Shown: positions 56,100 through 64,000 of the stretch, one piece after another
Numbering within the stretch: the first letter of the stretch is position 1
Layout: each line of letters opens with the position of its first letter
Assembly (NCBI GenBank): GCA_958295665.1
Contig: OY282558.1
Coordinates: 310,530,092 to 310,594,091, forward strand
DNA: 64,000 nucleotides
Direction of reading: 5' to 3'
Source: Tipula vernalis
Lineage: Eukaryota > Arthropoda > Insecta > Diptera > Tipulidae
Notes under the pieces: generated by a model
Databases searched by the model: none
What the model was told of the DNA's origin: nothing
What the model saw: the letters and a program-made list of their open reading frames with translations, nothing else
Made by a program: the position numbers and the translations under genes

Positions 56100-56210
56100 T
56101 GTTTACTATTATTTTTTTCCGTGTATATGTAATGGGTGTACGGTGGGGCCGGCGTCATATGGGAGAGAGGTTTAGGCTTGGTCGTACACTACAATCAATC
56201 AATCAATCAT
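56100..56210 (+). mobile_element. 3'-end fragment of the jockey-like family
   Basis: The segment gggtgtacggtggggccggc to cttggtcgtacactacaatc ends in (CAAT)n at 56192-56210. It resembles the 3' end of the element at 50.4 kb (cttggccgtacactctcaat) and the gtacgatgg block of the minus-strand copy. It is a strongly 5'-truncated insertion of about 110 bp. Confidence 0.6.
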
Positions 56211-57304
56211 GTTGTGTATATAGTTTGAATCCAAAATGTGTTTAAAAACAACAAAACAATTGCAAGTTTCTGGAAATCTATACTGGGTATTTAAAGAAAT
56301 TCACAATATCCATACGTTTTAAATACCTTTATTAAAGACATAACATAAGAATTTTTATTTCACAAACACTTAAGTTCAATGCCAAGGAAGCTTCCTAAAA
56401 CCATAAATAAACATTAAATAATAAAAAGTCTCATTTGTAATAGTCAAATTAAAAATCCATAACTTAACTTATACGAGTATATCACACTATAATATGCGAG
56501 TTCATTCATAAAATCAATTTTTAAATGCCCGATTTAAATATAGTTTTTGTATATAGCTTTACACTAAAATTTCATTTAACATCAATCTACTATTTTTTTA
56601 TTTTGTTCCCTCTAACAGTTTTTGTATAAGTATGTTTATTTTATATCCATCACATACAAAAATTTTATGTATCATTACCAACGAAAAAAAAAAGATAAAA
56701 AGTCAAAATTATGTTGAGAGAGATATAATACAAAAGTACTTAAAAATTTGCGCTCGGCGGATTGGTTGAAATAGAAAAACCAAAAATTATTTACAAAAAA
56801 AAAAAAAAAAAATTTGATGTTAACAACATCGAACAAAAATTCAACTAGATATACTTATGTACATACATAGCTATATCCATATGTACGCCAATGTACATAA
56901 TCTTGTGTATAAACGGGTATTCGAGAGCTTTTTTTTTTTTTTTTTTTTTTTTTAATATTCATACTGCTGTTGTATATTGTTTGTGAAATGATTACAGTCT
57001 ACTTTCAACATTAGACGTGAAAAGTTCAAATTTATTTTGTTGCATAAAATAAAAGTACATAATAATAGTAATAATAATAATAAAGTAATAAATTAAAGTG
57101 TGAAAAAATAGTTGTTCAGAGAGAGCATACAACAAAACAAAAAAAATTAAATTGTTCGTACCAAATATAGCGTTTGAGTAATAATTATTTGTGTGGTGTG
57201 TTTTTTTGGCTCGTGTGTGTAAATAATTAAATAGATTTCGGTGCTTGTGGTTGATGAATAATAATTTTCGGTTTTACTATTGTTTCATTTTATTAACTAT
57301 AACA

Positions 57305-57335
<31 letters not shown>

Positions 57336-59065
57336 TCCAAAAAAATATATATATCTGTTTATTGTTATTATTGTCGTGAAAATATTAATTATTTATTAAA
57401 ATTTGAAAATATAAAAATAATTTATATTCGTTGTATACCTTTGCTGCTGCCATAAGTATTATTCGAAATTTAATTATAACAATATTGTCTAAATACAAAT
57501 AATAATAATAATTAAATTATAGTTATTACGAATAAAGTGTTTGTTTATAAATAAAATATTTGTGCATTTATTTATGTATATGGAAATTATACGAAATTTA
57601 GAGAAAGATTATTATAACTTTATTGAGCTTTAAGTCAATAAAATTTATAGGTACTGTGCGTATTTATCTACTGTGGAATTACGATAAATAAAGTGTTTAT
57701 AAAGTTATAAATAAAACATTTTTCATTATAATAATTAATTTGTGTTTTTTTTTGTGTGTAAATAGTGAGAAACAAATCAGTACCAATGCAAAAAATCGAC
57801 GGAATCAAACAAGGTTAGTAAATATTGTATTTATTTTGACGCTTAAATAAGAATTTTTTATTTTATTTTTTTCAAATTGCATATATTTTGTATAACTGCG
57901 TTGACTTTAGAATATTACATGTGTTGGAATATATGTATTATTTAATGAATTTTATTTATTTTATAATGTCTTAAAGAATTTAGGTTGGTGACGAATAATT
58001 ATATATGATTTTTTTAAGCACGGTGATGTTTCAATTTATTGTTTATAATTCAATGGAGTGCTCTGCGGTCATTAGTATGCCTTATCCAATAAGTTGATCA
58101 TTGCTCCATTTTTTCTTTTTAATAATCGTTTCAATAATGGTTGATAAATATATTTCTAAATAAGAAATTCGAATCGTATGGACTAAGTTTCGGTTCTTGA
58201 GTGATAGGTGCCTTGATGCAAAACTCAATTTAGTTGCTTCTTTCAGGAATACCTCTATAATGGCTTCTCCCGATAAAAACACCTAAACTTTGTGTTCGCG
58301 AGGTTAAAAAATTATGAAATTTGGAAGATTTACAATAGAGCTAGAAAAGAATACAAATAAAAATGAAATAAAATAAATTTTAAAATTACAAAGACATATA
58401 ATAAAATAATGATTTATTAAACTATAAAATTTATACCTAAACAGAACGAAATTATATACAATCATGTTTTCGTTATGTGACTTTAAAAAACTCTCTTGAA
58501 ATGTTTAAATTAAAGCTGTCATATTTAATATCTAAAAGTGGTTCCGTATTACTAGAGTTGTTATTACAAAACGGGATACGTAAGAAATGAGAAAGCGACC
58601 CGGTGAGCGGCAAATTTCTCAACCAGTTCGGTGCAATCGATTTTCCAGCACAGGAGATCACGAGCAAACTCGCTTAGTTTTGTATATGGAGCCTTTGCGC
58701 ACGATATCCACATTCTATGTTGGTTTCAGAAGTATTTACAATTTTGCTTTGAGCCTTTGTAATACGGAAATTATATTTTAGCCTGTTATGGTACCATCTT
58801 TATACAGTAGCGAAACTATGTACCCGCAGCACCCGCAGCCGCGGGAGAGCCCATGCGTTTCGGGGGCCTACGATTATTTATCAAGCATTCGAATATTAGT
58901 TTAAAGTCAAAATTAGATAGATGGTACCTATAGGGACATAGAAAATTTTAAAAAAGAAAGTGATCTGATTTTAAGATATTCCCTACAATTTCTGCTCGGT
59001 TGATGAAGGTGAAGGTTCGAGTAATTACACGTAATCTGACTCCATAGAAATAAAAATGCCTTTGC
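56211..59065. other. AT-rich non-coding stretch with simple repeats
   Basis: It holds an A run near 56799-56817, a 25-base T run at 56929-56953 and an (AAT)n microsatellite at about 57304-57335. At 58800-58870 a short GC-rich piece (cccgcagcacccgcagccgc) resembles hAT-type element ends but no partner was found. Small frames at 58082-58282 and 58473-58667 (minus) show no recognisable motif. Confidence 0.45.
57786..57813 (+). other. Possible tiny first coding exon
   Basis: The sequence taccaatg gives an ATG in a context common for insect starts. Nine codons (MQKIDGIKQ) are followed by g and gttagt, an acceptable splice donor. The 1-kb upstream region is rich in simple repeats like a 5' untranslated region. 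No downstream exon was recognised in the window, so this rests only on local signals and could be chance. Confidence 0.2.
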
Positions 59066-59073
59066 GTTCAGAC

Positions 59074-60296
59074 TAGGGCATCCAATTTTTGGCCAAAAAG
59101 TAATTCCGGAATATTTAAATTTGAATGTTCTCGATTCCGGAATTCCGGAATTGATTTTGTTTAAATAATCTCTGATTAAGAATTGAAAATCAAAATTTTA
59201 TAAAAAACAACAATACTTTTATTTCGTTTAAAATATTGGTTATTTTTAGAATTTATTGGTCATATGTATGAACCTTACTTTCCTATTCACTCCTTATTAA
59301 ATGAATTTGGAAAAAAATCTACAAATTTTTAAACATAGATTTAATTGCTTAGTACCGTTCGTTTAATTGGCCATTAATGATTGAAATCAAGTGTTGTCTG
59401 TTTTTCTGGTTTTTCTTATAAAACCAGAGGCATCGAGGCTTATAAATATGTCGTATGGGGTAGAATTTTTGTGACGATATTTCCCGCTGCTAAATACGCT
59501 CTTTTAGCCTCAAAGGGCACTTACTGCGTCCCAAAACTAAAGTTCTTTTCGAAACGCAGAGCACGCAATTTTACTTTCCGCTGGTGATGATGCATAAGCG
59601 TGTATATATAGGTTTTTCATATTTTTTAGAAAGACGGGCAAATTTGTCATACTAAAAACATTAAAGTGGATTAACCAAATTAAATATTTTTGCAATTTTG
59701 AAAGTTTTGCTGTAATTTAATTACAAAGATGATGCGATAAATCAATAAAATGATTTTAAGTAATTTTGTAGATACAATTTGCATCTTCACCAGCCTATAT
59801 TTTTGAGATTATGTTTAGTCTTTCCGTTTTTGAAGAACAATTTTTATTGAAACAACGTTCCCTAATAAGCATTCTGGGCCAAGGAACAAGATTAAATTCA
59901 TTAATTAAATCATAGGTGTCCGAGCTTGAATTACTCTCATCAAATTTGGAACTGGAATTGGACGACGAGAAAGTTTCTGCATTTGTTTTTTGAGCCCGAA
60001 ACCAGGCTATATACTGTGCTCTATAATTATTATGTCCTAAGAACCTTTTTTTCAGTTTAAAAACTAAGAAACAACACAACACGTATTTGGCAGGCGTATT
60101 TTAGCGACGGATAAAATTAAATACGTAAATGCAAAAGGTAATGGTCAGGGACGAGCATTTAGGTGTCATGTAATGGTGAATGCAAAAGCGCAAAATACCC
60201 TAAAACTTCCACAAGCCTCTCTTTTTTGAGTTGTTTTTAGTACAACTATACATAATTACATAAAATTATGTTGTAATTCCGGAATTGGATGCCTTA
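59074..60296 (-). mobile_element. hAT-like transposon relic, 1.2 kb
   Basis: The left end tagggcatccaatt and the reverse complement of the right end, taaggcatccaatt, match at 13 of 14 positions. Both are followed within 30 bases by ttccggaat-type words. The element is flanked by gttcagac (59066-59073) and gttcatac (60297-60304), an 8-bp target duplication with one mismatch, as expected for hAT. On the minus strand near 59560-59400 a broken frame reads FEAKRAYLAAGNIVTKI, resembling the hAT C-terminal dimerisation block (seR.FSaAGnivt). A second minus-strand frame (60082-59795) with a Ser-rich stretch (TFSSSNSSSKFDESNSSSDT) may be an N-terminal part. Stops make it inactive. Confidence 0.75.
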
Positions 60297-60529
60297 GTTC
60301 ATACAGATATTTAGATTTAGAAGAACATCGGTAAGCTTGTTTGAAATCAAAGCTTTCAAGATCAAACGATAACGATTTTAGTATTTACTGGTGAGTAGCT
60401 TGCAAGGTATCACTGTGATATTCATAAAAATCAAAAGGAAATTGTTGAAACTTTCTCAACGGAGACGAGGCAAACTATAGTTAGTTTCTATAATGTCGGA
60501 TTACATTTTTTCATCACTTTTGAAATTTC

Positions 60530-61690
60530 TTGAGATTATTCGAGTTTAGCATGGAGTTGTTTTGAGACTTAACAGCTGATTCGGTGTTTTGAAACAGTTA
60601 GGTTTTTCGAGATTTTCCAGATTTTTAGAGCAGGTTTGAGATTGCTGACATGATTATTTACAAAATTATCCAATACTATAAATCAAAAGTCAAATTTTGC
60701 ATATCGTTTTGTTGAGTTTAGCCTGATCTTGAAGTCTACCGTTTTTGGTCGGGCGCTGCTCCTCCTGCTGGAGGAGAAAAATGGGGCAAAATTGTATTTT
60801 ATAAAAGCTTACGAAACCTACTATGTTCAATAACATATTTGGTCGATTAACTAGTTTGATCTATTTCAATCTGATTTCTAGCTACGTAGTCCCAAAAATT
60901 TTTTAATCGATCAATTTTACATTGGTGTTGTTAAAGTTAATGCCATTGATTACCTGTTGAGAGCCATTACAATTACTACATACTTCTTATTAATTTCAAG
61001 ACTCTTGTGAATAACCTATGTATGTATTATGATTTCAGCATTAATGTGAAGTTGTCTACTTTTAATTTGTTTCAATACTATTATTCGCTTTCCTTGTTGA
61101 ATGCGGGTTTTAAATAATAAAATTCAGTTATAACTATTGCAGATTTGCATTTATTGTAAATTACAATTATCATCTTGCACAAGAACTAAATTAGACTTAA
61201 TAATGTTTCTTAACGAATTGTCTGCAAAGTTTGCAGGACTTTTTGGAATTTTTCGAAATTTTCTAAGGTTTTCGAGATTTTTATTACAGACTTTTCGAAA
61301 TTATTTATTAATATTAAAAATTTAAAAAAAAAAATGTTTTAAGCGGAGTGACGTTAGTGATCTTTTTACAATTACAACACTCCAACAGTTTTCACTTACT
61401 TAAAAATAAGAAAAAGCTAAATTTTTATTTTTGAATTTATTTATTTTTATTCATTTAAAATTACGACTAGTTTCGATCTTGTAAAGATCATCTACAGGTA
61501 ATTTTTGCATCTGTATAATATTAATATTAATTGTTATTTATGAATACCGAGATTTTTCGGTATTATTGAAATAGCTCGAAATTTGGAATTCGAATTTTTC
61601 TGGGGTAATCGAGATTATTCCGCAATTTATTCAAAATTTCTTAAATTTTTCGACATTTTTAAGAGTTTTCGTGATTGAGCCTGAGCTGCG
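60530..61690. repeat. Second field of TCGAGATT/TTCGAAATT short repeats
   Basis: Words such as gagattattcgagt (60531-60545), tttttcgagattttccagat (60603-60622), ttcgaaattttctaaggt (61254) and aatcgagattattccgc (61607-61623) recur without a fixed period. They are the reverse complement of the words in 6.35-7.77 kb. No coding sequence is seen. A small hairpin ctcctcctgctggaggag is at about 60760. Confidence 0.65.
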
Positions 61691-61771
61691 TGATTGTATT
61701 ATACGTGAAAAGCAAATTATTTCCACACAAAACTTAAAAATAAAGATAAATTTCGCAAAATAACATCTGCA

Positions 61772-61823
61772 CAAGCCACTGGCGCTTTGGGAAAAGTTCT
61801 GTTTTTCAAAACGCCAGTGGTTT
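61772..61823. repeat. Short hairpin with CCACTGGCG arms
   Basis: The arms caagccactggcgctttggg and the reverse complement of ttcaaaacgccagtggtttg pair over about 20 positions with few mismatches. The core ccactggcg is perfect and the loop is about 10 bases. Confidence 0.65.
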
Positions 61824-62299
61824 GAATTCGTCTTGTCTGATTCGCCTGGATCGGGCGGTAGGGTTATCGTGAGATGCGGAAAAAATAAAGATTTGGATCC
61901 CTGATACTATATTATGAGTATAAAGAATTTAGCTGCCTAATGTGTTGGGCCAATATTCTAATAATGAGCCTTATTCCCTAACACCCTTCAAAGTTAATGG
62001 TGTTGAATTACAGATAAAATAAATTGATGTTTTGGTTGTTATCACCTAACCTTAACCTAATCCGAAAAAGTTATGAGGATAAGTTGAGCAAAGATTAAAA
62101 AATTAAGCTTCAGGAATTCACTCGAGCTGTTCGATCACATCATGGAAATCTGTAAAATCATTCCAGTGTAGTATTGTCGAACATTAGTAGCCAGTTTCTC
62201 GAGACGTTGTGGGGCGATTCTGAACAAAATAAAGACTCCCCCTAATTAATTGAGCACGAGTTTTACGGGTCGCAAAATCCGTGAACCCTAGGCACGTAT

Positions 62300-62720
62300 C
62301 TACCTATAGTGTGCGTTTGCGAAGCTAACTAACGCATAGCTAGAAAAATTGCCTTCTGAAGAACTCATAAATTCGTCGTCAATACAGCACCAATAAATTA
62401 TTGGTAGATTAGAAACACCCACAAATAAAACAGGATCATTGTCATTAATAACGGCAGAACGACATCGTTAATAAATTCCATAAATCCTGGCTAAACACCA
62501 TTTGACTTTAAATTCAGGTTAATTTGATCAAATTTCAAGGTCATTATTCACCGCAATAATGACAGCACCATCAGTGGGATGGAAATTGTTAGGCTCTCGG
62601 TCACGACGGAACCCGGAGTAGCCTAGACCTAAAATATGCATTTAACAAGGGTTCCGATAGCACGACAATGTCGTAATCATAACATAATAGTGATGAGTAA
62701 ATTGTATGGACTTTGGAATA
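62300..62720 (-). pseudogene. Endonuclease relic of a CR1-like element
   Basis: On the minus strand, across frame changes, the translation gives GLGYSGFRRDREPNNFHPTD, GAVIIAVNNDLEI, FKVKWCLARIYGIY, INDNDPVLFVGVSNLPIIYW and DDEFMSSSEGNFSSYALVSF. This parallels the endonuclease of the element at 51.7-54.5 kb (HRKDRHDF..GGGVLIAVKSS..MIIGDFNLPDITWF..SSSSGQ). The catalytic Asp of GDFN is lost (GVSN). No reverse transcriptase part was recognised downstream. Confidence 0.5.
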
Positions 62721-62760
62721 CATTCCGCTGTTGTTGTGGTAAGCCGATAAAAAAAATTAA

Positions 62761-63321
62761 AAGAAAGTAACAGAAACAACGATAGTCATTTCCGATGTAC
62801 TTTTCGATGCTGAATTTGAATCTGGCCGCAGAATTGAATTATCACATCAGGATTTTGGGTTAAACTAACCTAAAGTGGAAAAAATGCTGTTTTTATGAGG
62901 TTTCAATATTTTACTGTATTGTTTTACTGTAAAGGTTCTATCATAAAGTACCAATCATCCCCTTTCATTTCCAATTTTAAACATCTAAATAAATTTGTCT
63001 ATTACCGAGATATCGTAAATCAAAGAATTAAGAATTTTGTATGAATTTATATGTCACACACCTTAACGCGAATTTATTATTGCGCACATTATTTGATTTA
63101 CGATATGTCGGTAATAGATAAAGATATTTAGATGTTTTAAATTGTTGAAATTCCCTAACAATACAGTAAAAATTGAAAACAGATAAAAACAGCATTTTTT
63201 GCACTCTAAGGTTAGGTTATCCCAAAATCCTAACGTGGCAAGCCAATTCTGCGATCAGATTCAGATTCAGCATCGAAAAGTACGTCGTAAATGACTATCC
63301 GTGTTTCTGTTACTTTTTCTT
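62761..63321. repeat. 560-bp foldback with ~260-bp arms
   Basis: The left arm (62761 to about 63025) and right arm (about 63080 to 63321) are reverse complements with roughly 80-85 percent identity by eye. Shared blocks in order are aaagtaacagaaac, gatagtcatttc, gtacttttcgatgctgaat, cgcagaattg, aggattttggg, aaaaaatgctgttttta, attttactgtattg, aaacatctaaata and tatcgtaaatcaaa. The spacer is about 50 bases. No coding frame or obvious target duplication. It abuts the endonuclease relic at 62.3-62.7 kb. Confidence 0.9.
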
Positions 63322-64000
63322 TGACGACCAGTGATTGTTAGATTTAATGGCCAACAGGTTAAGTTCTAAAAAAACCATATTCTTCTCAAAAAGGTTCTAC
63401 TGTTTAATTGCCCTCATAAATTCCAGTTCTTTCTGTACTGTGTAATATGTACGGACTAATTTTGAGAGGCTCAAGTTCAAGCATTTCACTTTAAAACTTT
63501 AAAATGAGGACGATGCTTTTATTATGTTTTACTTTCAATTATGTTGTAAGGATAATCTCTTACAGAATTATGACTTTTTACACAATTCCGATGTTTTCGA
63601 CCAATTCGTTCGTTTAATGGCTTATTTATCCAAATATCATCATAAATTAAATTTTAAGCGTAAGAAGTAGGTATACGATATTTGGTAAATTTCAACTGCT
63701 TCACACCATTAAGCAGAGATGTGATTTAACGAAGGTTGAAATTTATAACATAAAAAATTTAAAATTACCAAATTTTCATTAAAGAAATTGCGGTTTTATC
63801 TTTTATCGGCCGAGAAGATTGAAATTCCGCCGACAAAATATAAAAATGTATTTTTTTTAATGACATTTTAAATTTGTGAAAAATTAGAACTACCGATTCA
63901 AAATGCCGGACTGGCGTATTCCCTTGGGGCAAGGCCTTAAGAGATAGACAATTTTTGTTGTTTGAAATTAATAAATATTAACTGACAAATTAATACTGGC
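63322..64000. other. AT-rich right edge, nothing recognised
   Basis: No coding frame, repeat or element end could be supported in the last 680 bases. Confidence 0.45.

Noticed and set aside
58082..58282. 66-codon minus-strand frame with a SYLEIY string resembling a kinesin motif.
   Set aside because: The string is isolated; no nucleotide-binding loop or other motor block is near it.
58800..58870. GC-rich piece resembling the end of a hAT-type element.
   Set aside because: No matching inverted end was found nearby, and the GC-rich hairpin at 60760 does not match it.

Overview
The window looks like AT-rich, gene-poor chromatin from an insect genome, possibly a higher fly. The support is the set of element families (BEL/Pao, Ty3/gypsy, jockey-like and CR1-like non-LTR, piggyBac, hAT, Tc1, P-like and Harbinger-like), one roadkill/SPOP-like host gene remnant with splice sites, and words such as acatacatatgta. 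I saw no bacterial operon signals, CRISPR array, rRNA or tRNA gene. Almost all recognisable coding sequence belongs to transposable elements, many nested in one another. Intact or nearly intact are a BEL/Pao gag-protease frame cut by the left edge, ORF1 of a jockey-like element (its ORF2 has one internal stop), and a CR1-like element with both ORFs nearly whole.

Layout. 1-2.7 kb: BEL/Pao gag-protease on the minus strand, with a 67-bp hairpin-forming tandem repeat upstream. 3.4-6.3 kb: relics of a P-like transposase, a gypsy RNase H and an old jockey-like element. 6.35-7.8 kb: a field of short TCGAAA-type repeats. 8.8-9.2 kb: a gypsy reverse transcriptase relic. 12-16 kb: a pair of inverted 270-300 bp repeats enclosing a hairpin and a Harbinger-like MITE. 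16.07-20.34 kb: MATH and BTB exon remnants of a roadkill/SPOP-like gene on the minus strand, separated by a broken gypsy element on the plus strand. 21.4-29 kb: a jockey-like element on the minus strand with very long untranslated ends built of repeated modules. 29.1-33.6 kb: a piggyBac relic split by a CR1-like element lacking its endonuclease. 33.7-41.1 kb: a decayed CR1-like element split by a gypsy element that has both LTRs and a 4-bp target duplication.

42.0-56.0 kb is the most structured part. A perfect 22-bp inverted repeat lies at its two ends. Inside are two halves of one coding sequence of the insect transposon-associated family I recognise as DUF7869-like. The halves are interrupted by a plus-strand element that shares its ends with the jockey-like element at 21-29 kb but has a different middle. 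That element carries a Tc1-like remnant and a piggyBac-type MITE. A nearly intact CR1-like element (51.5-55.7 kb) lies between the second half and the right inverted repeat.

56-64 kb is mostly AT-rich non-coding DNA with homopolymers and microsatellites. It also has a possible tiny first coding exon, a hAT relic with an 8-bp target duplication, more TCGAAA-type repeats, an endonuclease relic of the CR1-like group and a 560-bp foldback.

All homology calls and alignments were made by eye from translations; no database search was run.
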